Below the pieces are notes generated by a model. That model saw only the letters and a list, made by a program, of their open reading frames with translations, did not search any database and had not been told where the DNA came from. The position numbers and the translations under genes were made by a program. Below, piece by piece: positions 1 to 8,170 of a stretch of DNA of 64,000 bases. The stretch is from assembly GCA_041391485.1 (NCBI GenBank), contig JAWKNY010000002.1:62001-126000 (forward strand), in the 5' to 3' direction. This DNA is from JACKAF01 sp041391485. Lineage in GTDB: Bacteria; Bdellovibrionota; FAC87; UBA2466; JACKAF01. Position 1 is the stretch's first letter; each line of letters starts with the position of its first letter.

Positions 1-21
1 GGAACCACTTGAATCCCAATG

Positions 22-53
22 TCTTAGCCTTTTTAATAGAAAAACGGCTAAGA
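22..53 (+). promoter_or_regulatory. Inverted repeat at the ribosome-binding site of the first gene
   Basis: TCTTAGCC and GGCTAAGA form a perfect 8-bp stem, and TTTTT/AAAAA inside can extend it. The right arm runs into the Shine-Dalgarno stretch AGAGGGGG (51-58) of the next gene. It could be the end of an upstream transcription unit or a structure that limits translation; the sequence does not decide which. Confidence 0.4.
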
Positions 54-63
54 GGGGGACACC

Positions 64-1797
64 ATTTCTGCATTTAGAATCCGGCAAATTTTTGATCATT
101 CCACACCGCTCAATCTGGAAGTCGTCAAGTCCATCAAAGCGTTACTGCTCTCACAGTTCCCTTGCACGAGTCAGGAGTTTTTGGACGATCTGATTGAGAG
201 AGTCACAACAAACAAGAGCCCCAAGTACAAACACTACCTTTTTGTCGCGGAGAAAAAGCGAGGGGTGGTGGGGGCGGCAATCGCGTCGCAATTCCTCACC
301 GAGAATTTCTTTTTCATCGACTACATCGCGTCAAGCAGGGCCAATCCTAGCCGCGGCATAGGCGCGGCTCTTTACGCACGTATCAAGGAGCAATCGCGCC
401 TAAACCGAACACTGGGCATCTTTCTCGAATGTGACAGTATTGAACGCAGATTCTGCGTAAGTGATGAGGAGCAAAAGCAAAACAAGATCCGCCTAAACTT
501 CTACCAAAGATTTGGAGCGATGAAGCTGGAGAACTCCTTATATGAGAAAGAGCGCGCAAAAAACTATTCGATGCACCTGCTCTTTGACAGCAACCAAAAG
601 CAGGGGATAGACACTCGGACCCTTGAAAAAGTCGTAGCTGCTATTTTAGCCAGCCACACGAACAAGAAATGCTCCAAAGAGTACATCACCGAGGTGGTCG
701 GTTCTCTCTCCAAAAGTAGCTTCAACCAGATAAAAAAGTTTCCCCTCCCTTTACAGGAAAATAAGCCCCGTATTTCGGTGTGGATTCCAAACGATCAAAA
801 AATTCCCATCACCTTCAACCCATTGCACGCCATTCATCACGTCAAAGATAAAGGGTACGTGGAATCGCCTATAAGAATAGATTCCATTCTGAATGAGCTA
901 AAAAAGGTACAGTTCTTCGAACACATAGACACAAAAAGCTACCCTGATTCGCTTATCAAAGAAGTTCACGCCCCCGAATACTACGCTTTCTTGAAACAAA
1001 TTTGTGCGTTTGCCGGCTCAAGGACCATTTACCCCGATGTGTTTCCAATCCGCAATCAGGCAAGAATGCCAAAGAACATAGAAGACAAGGCAGGATACTA
1101 CTGCATTGACACCTATTCACCGTTGAACCAGAACGCCTTTTTGGCGTCCCGCGCCGCCGTCAATTGCACGCTTACGGCCGCTTCCCGATTAATTGAGGGA
1201 GACAATATCTCTTATGCATTGGTGCGGCCGCCTGGCCATCATGCAGAGAGAAAATACTTTGGCGGTTTTTGCTATCTCAACTCAACCGCCATAGCCGCAC
1301 ACCTGTTAAGTAAGAGCGGAAAGGTCGCTATCCTCGACGTGGATTTTCATCATGGCAATGGACAGCAAGACATTTTTTACAAAAGAAATGATGTCCTAAC
1401 GATTTCCATTCATGGCCACCCGGAACATGCTTACCCCTACTTCACGGGCTTTGAAGAAGAAAAGGGTGAAGGGGCCGGTCTTGGGTACAACCTGAACTAC
1501 CCCCTGGAGCTGACGGTGAATGGGCCGGCGTACCTAAGAACGCTGAAGAAGGCGATCCGTGAAATTGAGCGCTTTGACCCCGTTTTTTGTGTAGTCGCTC
1601 TCGGACTCGATACGGCTAAGGGAGATCCAACGGGTACGTGGAAGCTGCTTTCAAAGGACTTTCAGGAGAATGGGACCTTAATTGGTTCGCTTAAGAAACC
1701 TACGCTCGTAGTTCAAGAGGGTGGCTATAAGACCCAAGTTCTGGGAATCAACGCCCGACACTTTTTCCAAGGGCTGATGAACGGCTACTACAAATAG
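64..1797 (+). CDS. GNAT acetyltransferase - HDAC-family deacetylase fusion
   Basis: A two-enzyme fusion. The N-terminal part (about residues 1-170) looks like a GNAT N-acetyltransferase: a beta-strand core and an RGIGAALY acetyl-CoA loop. The C-terminal part (about 250-577) is an HDAC/acetylpolyamine-amidohydrolase domain with RPPGHHAE (paired catalytic His), DVDFHHGNG (zinc Asp and His) and GLDTAKGDP (second zinc Asp), so it should be a zinc-dependent deacetylase. No signal peptide, hence cytoplasmic. Start: open reading continues upstream of the TTG at 181 to a stop at 49-51, with no ATG, GTG or TTG. An AGAGGGGG Shine-Dalgarno ends 5 nt before ATT at 64, and codons from there read as GNAT. 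I take ATT (infC-like) as the start, or a miscalled ATG. Substrate unknown (protein lysine or polyamine). Confidence 0.85.
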   Translation: MSAFRIRQIFDHSTPLNLEVVKSIKALLLSQFPCTSQEFLDDLIERVTTNKSPKYKHYLFVAEKKRGVVGAAIASQFLTENFFFIDYIASSRANPSRGIGAALYARIKEQSRLNRTLGIFLECDSIERRFCVSDEEQKQNKIRLNFYQRFGAMKLENSLYEKERAKNYSMHLLFDSNQKQGIDTRTLEKVVAAILASHTNKKCSKEYITEVVGSLSKSSFNQIKKFPLPLQENKPRISVWIPNDQKIPITFNPLHAIHHVKDKGYVESPIRIDSILNELKKVQFFEHIDTKSYPDSLIKEVHAPEYYAFLKQICAFAGSRTIYPDVFPIRNQARMPKNIEDKAGYYCIDTYSPLNQNAFLASRAAVNCTLTAASRLIEGDNISYALVRPPGHHAERKYFGGFCYLNSTAIAAHLLSKSGKVAILDVDFHHGNGQQDIFYKRNDVLTISIHGHPEHAYPYFTGFEEEKGEGAGLGYNLNYPLELTVNGPAYLRTLKKAIREIERFDPVFCVVALGLDTAKGDPTGTWKLLSKDFQENGTLIGSLKKPTLVVQEGGYKTQVLGINARHFFQGLMNGYYK

Positions 1798-1892
1798 ACG
1801 CCGCACCGGAATTGCTTCTTGACGCCCGCTTTCCAATGAACTGTAAAGATTAGTACAAGGTTATTTGGGGCGAATCTTTTCGCAAATGGGTT

Positions 1893-3266
1893 ATGGGTTG
1901 GATCAATACATGGATTTTGGGAATGCTGAGCACCGTTCTTTTTGCCGCTATCCCGGCCCAACCACGCACCGAACCCCAGATCGAAAACTCCTGTAGAGCG
2001 ACGTTTGTCCGTTATTTTCATTCCGCGGTACAAGGCCTGGATAGCTTGCGGGGCACGCGCGGTCTGGTGAGGGACACAGTCCTTGTCGATCTCAAAGATC
2101 AAACGCTTCCCTACCACGAATACTTTGCCCCGACGGATGTGGGCCTGGACCTGATGGTACAGCTTGGGCGCTGGTCTATTGCGGATAAGGCGAGCCCCGA
2201 AAGAGAGGCGGCCGTCAATGCGATCACCGCCACGCTAAGCACTTTGGAAACCCTGGAACGTCATGCGGAATCAGGACTCTTTCTGCGGCTCTACAACGAC
2301 ACGAACGGGGCGCCCAGAGATCGCGATGTCTCTTCCATCGATAATTTGCATTTAGCGCTCGGCCTCTGGACCCTTTCAAAGCAATGGATCACTGAGCACC
2401 CGCAACTCGCCAAAAGCGCTGCCACGCTTGTAGAAGGCATGGACTTTTCGAGCTTCTTTGATCCGACGACCGAATCCGTGGGCGGAAACCTAGCCTATCA
2501 GCCTATCGACGGCAGGTACGTGCTGGATGCCTACCGCTTCGAAATAGGGAGTGAAGCTCGATCGCTTTTTTCCGTTGGGTATGCGCTCGGCCTGTTTCGA
2601 AACATTGCGGACGAAAAACTCTTGAGCGCACTCCAGCGAGCGCCCCTGGAACTCACCAGTGACAGGAAGACTTTTCGCGTATGGGACGGCGGGGTTTTTC
2701 AATCGCTTCTCCCCACGCTGCTGACAGGGAGCCAAAGCCTTTCGGATTTGGAAAATTCAAATCTCAACGAGGTTTTCCTGCGCGTCTTTTCCCCAAAGGC
2801 AATTTTTCCACGCGCGCTCTCGGCCTCGGTAACCCACGTCGATCTAGAAAAAAAGATTGTGCGTTACTCAGGGAAAATCGGCATCAAAGAACTCAAGCGA
2901 ACGCTCAACGTCGATGTCTTGAGTGAGGGAGTCGTGGTCCCCCACGCGCTGTTTCTGGCGGCGATGGCAACACCGTGTGAGGCGCTTCCCGCTATCGAAA
3001 AACTCGAAAAGGATCTCTACTCCGCGCAAACAGGCTGGTGGGTCTCCGGCGAAGTCCGGAATACCGAAAACAACTCCCCTCTACTCTCGGCCAACCGCGC
3101 CCTCGTAGGCGTGGACAAAGGCATCGAAGCCCTCGCTCTACTGACGCTCCTGGATGAAAACCACCGAAGCCCAAGTGCGCAGATGTTGCACCAGGACCCC
3201 GAAATTAAAAAACGGTTGGTGAACGTTCTTGAGATTGTCGATAAGCGCCGTAACGAGACCGAGTAA
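1893..3266 (+). CDS. Exported glucoamylase-like (GH144/DUF3131-like) protein
   Basis: 457 residues with a short N-terminal hydrophobic signal (about 1-22) ending near AIPAQP. The body is helix-rich with spaced aromatic and aspartate residues. The segment WDGGVFQSLLPTLL resembles the conserved W-D/G-G-x-x-F-x-x-L-x-P motif of the glucoamylase-like alpha/alpha-barrel families (GH144 and relatives, DUF3131). It may cut or bind a beta-glucan in the periplasm. Family assignment rests on this motif and the helical pattern, so it is tentative. It stands alone on the plus strand, 95 nt after the GNAT-HDAC gene, and converges on the amidotransferase gene 7 nt downstream. Confidence 0.55.
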   Translation: MGWINTWILGMLSTVLFAAIPAQPRTEPQIENSCRATFVRYFHSAVQGLDSLRGTRGLVRDTVLVDLKDQTLPYHEYFAPTDVGLDLMVQLGRWSIADKASPEREAAVNAITATLSTLETLERHAESGLFLRLYNDTNGAPRDRDVSSIDNLHLALGLWTLSKQWITEHPQLAKSAATLVEGMDFSSFFDPTTESVGGNLAYQPIDGRYVLDAYRFEIGSEARSLFSVGYALGLFRNIADEKLLSALQRAPLELTSDRKTFRVWDGGVFQSLLPTLLTGSQSLSDLENSNLNEVFLRVFSPKAIFPRALSASVTHVDLEKKIVRYSGKIGIKELKRTLNVDVLSEGVVVPHALFLAAMATPCEALPAIEKLEKDLYSAQTGWWVSGEVRNTENNSPLLSANRALVGVDKGIEALALLTLLDENHRSPSAQMLHQDPEIKKRLVNVLEIVDKRRNETE

Positions 3267-3273
3267 TCGCCGT

Positions 3274-3984
3274 CTAGAGTAAAAAGAATCTATCCAAAAT
3301 GTTGAACAAATGGGCTTTGAGAACGGGAATCTGGGCTGCGCCTTTTAACACCTGCTCTCTATTCTGCATGAAGGCAAAGTCCTCGCCCTCGGCTTCGGCA
3401 GGTCGCAAGTCGCCGGGAAGCGCCTCCACCATTCCCGATAAACTTGCCGCAGAAACTTCCAGGTGAAACTGTAGGCCAAGCACATTCTTTTCAAAGAGAA
3501 ACGCCTGGTTTTCGCAACTCTCTGAGCGAAAAAGATTCTCCGCTCCGGCGGGCAAATCAAATGTATCCCCGTGCCAATGAAAAACCGTTAGCGGGATCGG
3601 AATCCCAACAAACAGGTCCGAGTGTTTGCCGGGAACGGCCTCAATCGGAAACCACCCAACCTCTTTACGCTTATTGGGATAAACCTTTGCTCCCAGGGCG
3701 TTTGCGATGAGTTGGGCTCCAAGACAGATGCCAAGCACCTTCTTCCCTTCTTCAATGGCTCTTTTGATAAAGGCCACTTCCGGTTTTAGCCAGGGGTACT
3801 TCGCGTCCTCGTAAACGCCCATGGGGCCCCCCATTACGACCAATGCCTCCAATCCGTTGGGCTCTGGCAGAGAGGTTTCTTCATAGAAGCGCGTAAAGGT
3901 AAAAGCAAAACCGCGGCTTTGCGCCCATTCTTGAATGAGCGCCGGACCTTCAAAGGGAACGTGTTGAAAACAGTGCAATCGCAC
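3274..3984 (-). CDS. Class I glutamine amidotransferase (GMP-synthase-like GATase1)
   Basis: 236 residues, the usual length of stand-alone GATase1 proteins. The catalytic triad is visible: Cys in GICLGAQLIA, His and Glu in LGLQFHLEV. MGGPMGVYED is the oxyanion-side glycine loop, and FHWHGDTFDLP is typical of this YfeJ-like subfamily. It should hydrolyse glutamine to supply ammonia to an unknown acceptor, or act as a gamma-glutamyl peptidase. Cytoplasmic. It starts with GTG at 3984. No partner synthetase is nearby. Confidence 0.85.
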   Translation of the reverse strand: MRLHCFQHVPFEGPALIQEWAQSRGFAFTFTRFYEETSLPEPNGLEALVVMGGPMGVYEDAKYPWLKPEVAFIKRAIEEGKKVLGICLGAQLIANALGAKVYPNKRKEVGWFPIEAVPGKHSDLFVGIPIPLTVFHWHGDTFDLPAGAENLFRSESCENQAFLFEKNVLGLQFHLEVSAASLSGMVEALPGDLRPAEAEGEDFAFMQNREQVLKGAAQIPVLKAHLFNILDRFFLL

Positions 3985-4033
3985 GGGGGACTCTTACCAC
4001 TCCGCCGGGGGATCCGCCAGTGGTTAGCAGCCC

Positions 4034-4633
4034 CTAGTTGTCCGCCACACACAACGCGTAGCCTTCGTCCGCCTGCAAACACCACTGAGTGGAATGGCCC
4101 AGCTCTCGGCACGGGCCATAGCCTTTGGTGATTCCCAGACAAAACTCCGGTGGAAAGCCGTCCTTACGGCAGGGCGCGTACGAACTCCGCGCTCCCGCGC
4201 AGCGTACCGAACTGAGCCCATCCTTTCGGCATTCGGCATAACCGGAGTCCGCGGCAAGACAAATGGCCAGCGCCGGAACGTCGGCGAAACAATCCTCGAT
4301 CCCGCTCTTGGCCCCGATGCAGCGCTTCGCCGCGTACCCCAGATCTCGGCACCGCTTGTAGCCGGAGTCGGCCCTGAGACAAAACGAATGCAAGTACCCA
4401 TCCTCTACACAGTCGCCGTAGCCACTTTTGGCGAGCAAGCACTGCTGGTGGGAATAGCCATTCGTTCTACAAGCATCGTAGCCTTTGTCCGAGCTGAGGC
4501 AACGCGAAGCCGTGGGTTCCCATTTCCGACACTGGGCGTACCCCCCCTTCGCTCGCAAACAAAAGCCGATGTCCGATCCAAGGCCGACAACGCAGCCGAA
4601 CCAAACCAAGAGGAACACCGTTCGCTTAGCCAT
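4034..4633 (-). CDS. Exported protein with nine 20-residue cysteine repeats
   Basis: 199 residues: a signal peptide (MAKRTVFLLVWFGCVVGLGS) followed by nine back-to-back 20-residue units with consensus C-L-x-A-x-S-G-Y-x-x-C-R-x-D-G-Y-x-x-x-x. Each unit has Cys at positions 1 and 11, so cysteines fall every ten residues almost without exception from residue 25 to the C-terminus. Unit 5 (CIGAKSGIEDCFADVPALAI) is the most diverged. I do not recognise the family. Even cysteine spacing in an exported protein suggests a disulfide ladder or a metal-loaded solenoid. ATG at 4633 overlaps the stop of the upstream gene (AATGGCTAA), so translation is probably coupled. Confidence 0.85.
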   Translation of the reverse strand: MAKRTVFLLVWFGCVVGLGSDIGFCLRAKGGYAQCRKWEPTASRCLSSDKGYDACRTNGYSHQQCLLAKSGYGDCVEDGYLHSFCLRADSGYKRCRDLGYAAKRCIGAKSGIEDCFADVPALAICLAADSGYAECRKDGLSSVRCAGARSSYAPCRKDGFPPEFCLGITKGYGPCRELGHSTQWCLQADEGYALCVADN

Positions 4634-5363
4634 TGGGCAACTCAAAGACATTCAGGGTTCCCGCTCGGATGCCGTCCATATAACGGTAGTACTCTTGAAG
4701 CTTGCGCTCCGTCTCGCTTGTTACCGCATTTAGAAACTCCATCAGCTCCGAGTGCGCGGCCCCGTAAGGTTCTACCGAGTAGTTTTGCTTTTCCAGAAAT
4801 TGGATGAGCTTACCTACATTGCCGCCTGGGAAAGCGATTGTCTCGCCCTGTCCGAAGTTAGAGATAAACTCACTCGCTTCCATCGCCGCCACTTCTTTGA
4901 ACAAAGTCTTTTGCTGGATACTCGTTGGAATAACGTGCCGACGAAAGTAGCGAAGACATTGGAAGGCCCCATAGCTGGTGTCACCCAGCGCAAGTCCGGC
5001 ACAAAGCTCTGCCTGAACAGTAATACGCTTAATTTTTACGTTGATGTTCGCTTGCTCATGCATGACGCGGTTCAGCTCGTAAGCCATCGCCTGCATGTAC
5101 AAGTTTAGATGCGCTATTTTCGTATTAATGAGCGCCACTTCGGCATAGTTTTTTGTTGCTTCCGCGTAAGCAAGAGCGGTTTTTGCCTGATTCAATTGGA
5201 TTTCTGATTCCGCCAAACGGGCTTCGATGAGAGTCCGGCGGTAGTCATTCTGGGCTTCCATTAGGTTTGCAAGCCCGCTGAGATCCGGTCCATCCCCGGC
5301 TTTCAAGCCCTTCGCAGAGAAAACTAGCAACACCAAAACAAACAAAACACGACTGATTTTCAT
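4626..5363 (-). CDS. Exported coiled-coil protein, unknown function
   Basis: 245 residues starting MKISRVLFVLVLLVFSAKGLKA (signal peptide). The ATG at 5363 has the strong Shine-Dalgarno GGGAGGGG 3 nt upstream; an earlier in-frame TTG lies inside or before it and is unlikely. Residues about 30-110 are Ala/Glu/Leu-rich helix likely to form a coiled coil; two cysteines (AELCAGLALG, FQCLRYF) follow. No known domain recognised. It is the first gene of a two-gene operon with the cysteine-repeat protein, whose start codon overlaps its stop, so the two may act together in the periplasm. Confidence 0.75.
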   Translation of the reverse strand: MKISRVLFVLVLLVFSAKGLKAGDGPDLSGLANLMEAQNDYRRTLIEARLAESEIQLNQAKTALAYAEATKNYAEVALINTKIAHLNLYMQAMAYELNRVMHEQANINVKIKRITVQAELCAGLALGDTSYGAFQCLRYFRRHVIPTSIQQKTLFKEVAAMEASEFISNFGQGETIAFPGGNVGKLIQFLEKQNYSVEPYGAAHSELMEFLNAVTSETERKLQEYYRYMDGIRAGTLNVFELPNG

Positions 5364-5529
5364 TACCCCTCCCAAGATTCGAATAATTGAGAAGGATTTC
5401 GCCTACAAAATCAAAAAAATTTTAAATAAATCGGATTTAAATAGTTAACGAAGTTCGATTTGGTTTAGAAAAACTTTTTGAGTCCAGAATCATTTTGTTA
5501 CAAAACGTTTCTTTAATTTCGGAGGACTC

Positions 5530-6192
5530 ATGAAAACATTTTCGATAAGCTTTTTCCTTATATTGCTTTGTGTCGGGGCTAACGCTGCGGAAGTCCGCTG
5601 GACGGATCCGGATACCGGAACGCATTACCTGAACTTATCCATGGAAGCAAAATACGTCGATGCCGCGCGCGCCTGTCGCGCCCGGGGCTGGGATATTTTC
5701 AATTTTGCTTACCTAAACGACACCGAAAAGAAAAACTTTCTGTCTGCCCCGGAGTTGGACGAACTCTTGTGGGTCACGCGCTACCCCGGAGAACCGGGAG
5801 AACGCTCCGAAGCTACAGTTTGGATGTCGAGCGAATCGGGCGTGGTTGCGCAAAACTTTTCCCGCTCGCTCAGCACACTTACCTTAGTGCGCCGCCCGGG
5901 ATCGGAACCACTCGAACCCAAACCGGGATGGGCCGACTATTATGCCGAATCCAAGAATGTTGTTTGCATGTACCAGTCCCATACCTGGATCGGCTGCAGC
6001 CACGAAGTGGAATGCATTTTTGAAGAGGGTACCGGATCTTTCTCTATTCGTTATCCCATTTATGAATACGGGCGCGATAAGGCCGAAGCGTTGGGAAGAA
6101 TCGCCGCACGTGCCGCCAACTGGAAACACGTGGGCGCACGCTGTGATCTCAAAGCGCGCGATCCCCATTGCATCGATTTTCGACAGAGGTAG
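5530..6192 (+). CDS. Exported protein, possibly C-type-lectin-like
   Basis: 220 residues with a clear signal peptide (MKTFSISFFLILLCVGANA) and a CGGAGG-type Shine-Dalgarno. The central part (AARACRARGWDIFNFAYLND, then WMSSESG and VVCMYQ) follows the layout of C-type-lectin-like domains: an early Cys in an alanine-rich helix, a WxSxE turn and a late strand Cys. Four more cysteines follow in the C-terminal part. The lectin reading is an inference from layout; no calcium site is obvious. Alone in its transcription unit, divergent from the coiled-coil/Cys-repeat operon. Confidence 0.65.
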   Translation: MKTFSISFFLILLCVGANAAEVRWTDPDTGTHYLNLSMEAKYVDAARACRARGWDIFNFAYLNDTEKKNFLSAPELDELLWVTRYPGEPGERSEATVWMSSESGVVAQNFSRSLSTLTLVRRPGSEPLEPKPGWADYYAESKNVVCMYQSHTWIGCSHEVECIFEEGTGSFSIRYPIYEYGRDKAEALGRIAARAANWKHVGARCDLKARDPHCIDFRQR

Positions 6193-6274
6193 CACAGCGA
6201 CATTTGCTTTCTTTGGGGAGCCTCCCTTGGTACGATCCGCAAAAGCCTGAGTCACCGGCTTTGGGGAGGTTCCC

Positions 6275-6802
6275 ATGAAGAATTACTTCCTTGTGATCTT
6301 TTGTTTCACTTTGCCCTGCTTGGGCGCACTGGAAAGTGAGAAAGAAATCAAGGCAATCGAAAAAGCACATGCCGCCGTCGATTCCGTAAAAAAGGAGTTC
6401 AAGAAGGCGCTGATGGACGCCATCCAATCGGGGAATTTAGAAAAAGCGATCCCGAGCTGCCGAATCAAAGCCCCTAAACCAAAGAACATGAAGGTAGGAA
6501 GGACCAGTCACCGCTTACGCAATCCGAAGAACGCCCCGCCTGAGTGGACTAAAGCTTATCTGGAAAAGTTCTCCCACGCGAAGCCGGGAGACATTCCACG
6601 ACATGTCATCACACCAATTGGCAAGAATCGCTATGGGTACATACAACCAATTTTTATGGAGCCCATTTGTCTTAACTGCCACGGTCGCTACGTATCGAAA
6701 GGTGTGAAAGAGGCTATACGCAAAGAGTACCCCGAGGACATGGCTATCAACTTTGATGTCGGGGACTTTAGAGGACTTATCTGGCTTGAGTTCGAAAACT
6801 AG
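6275..6802 (+). CDS. Exported Tll0287-like haem protein (DUF3365)
   Basis: 175 residues with signal peptide (MKNYFLVIFCFTLPCLGA). ICLNCHG provides a CxxCH c-type haem site, and KVGRTSHRLRNPKNAP is the hallmark region of the DUF3365/Tll0287 family, so it should be a periplasmic haem sensor or electron carrier with covalently bound haem. The family often sits in front of signalling domains; here it is a stand-alone soluble domain. Its last 26 bases overlap the tail of the convergent phosphoribosyltransferase gene. Confidence 0.85.
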   Translation: MKNYFLVIFCFTLPCLGALESEKEIKAIEKAHAAVDSVKKEFKKALMDAIQSGNLEKAIPSCRIKAPKPKNMKVGRTSHRLRNPKNAPPEWTKAYLEKFSHAKPGDIPRHVITPIGKNRYGYIQPIFMEPICLNCHGRYVSKGVKEAIRKEYPEDMAINFDVGDFRGLIWLEFEN

Positions 6803-7457
6803 GTTTAGCTTTTTTTATTTCACGGCAATCTGCTTTGGCTAGCAAGGCCCGAACCTGCTGATCGGTGGTTTGTTCGAAATTCTCGTACCAGCGACCCACA
6901 GCCCCGAAATCCGGGGGTGCCATCACATAGGCCACGTCGTCTGCGACCCGCGCTAAGGCGGACGCGGCGGCCTGAGAAACAACGGGGGCGGCCGCTACCA
7001 CTCGGCCAGGATTAAAGTTGCGTACGGCTTTGACGGCTACCTCCATTGTGGCACCAGTGGCGATCCCATCGTCTACCAAGATGACTGTTTTCCCCTCCAA
7101 ATCCAACCCGGCCCTTCCCGTTGCGTAGGCCTTTTCCCGACGCTCAAGCTCCCGTCTCTCCCGCCGGATGACGGGAAGGAGATCCGCTTCGGATAGGTAA
7201 AGCTGATTTAGGAGACTGCGGTGCAGGACAAGCGATCCCCCTGAGGCAATCGCCCCCACCGCAAGCTCCGGGTAACTCGGCACCCCAATTTTGCGAACAA
7301 CAAAAATATCCATGGGTGCACGTAAAAAGCAGGCAACCCTAAACGCTACGGGCACGCCTCCTCGCGGGAGCCCAAGCACCACAAGGTTCGGATCCGAAAG
7401 ATAGTCTTCCAAACGTTTGGCAAGTTCGACCCCGGCTTCTTCACGATTGGTAAACAC
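6777..7457 (-). CDS. Phosphoribosyltransferase-family protein
   Basis: 226 residues. VILVDDGIATGATM is the PRPP-binding motif, GLPRGGVPVA the N-terminal PPi loop, and FVVRKIGVPSYPELAVGAIA is typical of the stand-alone PRTase family often found beside dienelactone hydrolases and stress genes. Substrate unknown; cytoplasmic. GTG start at 7457 with an AAAGGA box. It is divergent from the host-attachment-like gene, 216 bp apart. Confidence 0.85.
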   Translation of the reverse strand: MFTNREEAGVELAKRLEDYLSDPNLVVLGLPRGGVPVAFRVACFLRAPMDIFVVRKIGVPSYPELAVGAIASGGSLVLHRSLLNQLYLSEADLLPVIRRERRELERREKAYATGRAGLDLEGKTVILVDDGIATGATMEVAVKAVRNFNPGRVVAAAPVVSQAAASALARVADDVAYVMAPPDFGAVGRWYENFEQTTDQQVRALLAKADCREIKKAKPSFRTQAR

Positions 7458-7673
7458 AACGCCTATCCTTTCCGCCCGACCGGCACCCCACTACGATGCA
7501 ACCACGATGCCAGGTTAAGACGCTTGACGAAGACTTGAAGAATCTTTTTCGAGACAGTTGAGCCCCGATACTGTGACATTTTGACTCAGTTCAAATTGTC
7601 TGGGCGCTGATCTGCGCCTGCAGTGTGGCACTCTAATTGCTTCTCAATTCTGCAATGTTTGAGGGAGGTATTC

Positions 7674-8160
7674 GTGAATGCACAAAACAATATCCTTAGT
7701 CCTTTGCGGCACTACAATCGAAAACGGTGGGTCGTAGTTGGAGACGCCTCGCGCTTCATCGTCTTTGAAAACCGTAGTTTTCGAGATCTTAACGAACTAA
7801 AGCGATTTTCCAACCCGGACGCGCTTCGCAAGATCTCCACGATGACGACCGATCAGCCCGGCCGCGGTTTTGCGCGCAATCGTCACCAAAATACCTCCGG
7901 CGTCCCCCGGCACGCTTACACTTCGGAGCAAGATCCCAAAGCACACTCTCTCGAAACAACTGTAAAAAGGGTCGGTGAGTTCTTGGATAAGGCAAGTGGC
8001 CGCAACGAATTTGATGAGCTGGTACTGGTTATGGAAGGGAAATTATCGGGACAACTGCAAACAATCTGAGAAGCGTACGCTTGATTCATTGCACGTAACC
8101 TATGAAAAGGACTTCGCCTGGCTGGAAGGCGCCGAACTCAAAACACGTGTTGAAGGCTAA
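7674..8160 (+). CDS. Host-attachment-like protein (frameshifted)
   Basis: GTG at 7674 follows GAGGGAGG with good spacing. The product begins with VVVGDASRFIVFEN and contains DQPGRGF and HSLETTVKRVGEFLD, the pattern of the AtsE/host-attachment family (small soluble proteins named for Agrobacterium adhesion; their biochemical role is not settled). The frame stops at 8069, but the next frame (up to 8160: EKRTLDSLHVTYEKDFAWLEGAELKTRV) reads as the missing family C-terminus. One extra base around 8055-8065 explains this. The repaired protein is about 161 residues. Confidence 0.7.
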
Positions 8161-8170
8161 TTCTTCCGTC

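Noticed and set aside
4034..4651. 60-bp periodicity resembling a tandem repeat or CRISPR-like array
   Set aside because: The repeat is at protein level, in frame, with varied codons and no spacer/repeat alternation; it encodes an exported protein.
4094..4807. 237-residue plus-strand frame opposite the cysteine-repeat gene
   Set aside because: Shadow frame: it has no ribosome site or domain, and its regularity derives from the repeats on the other strand.
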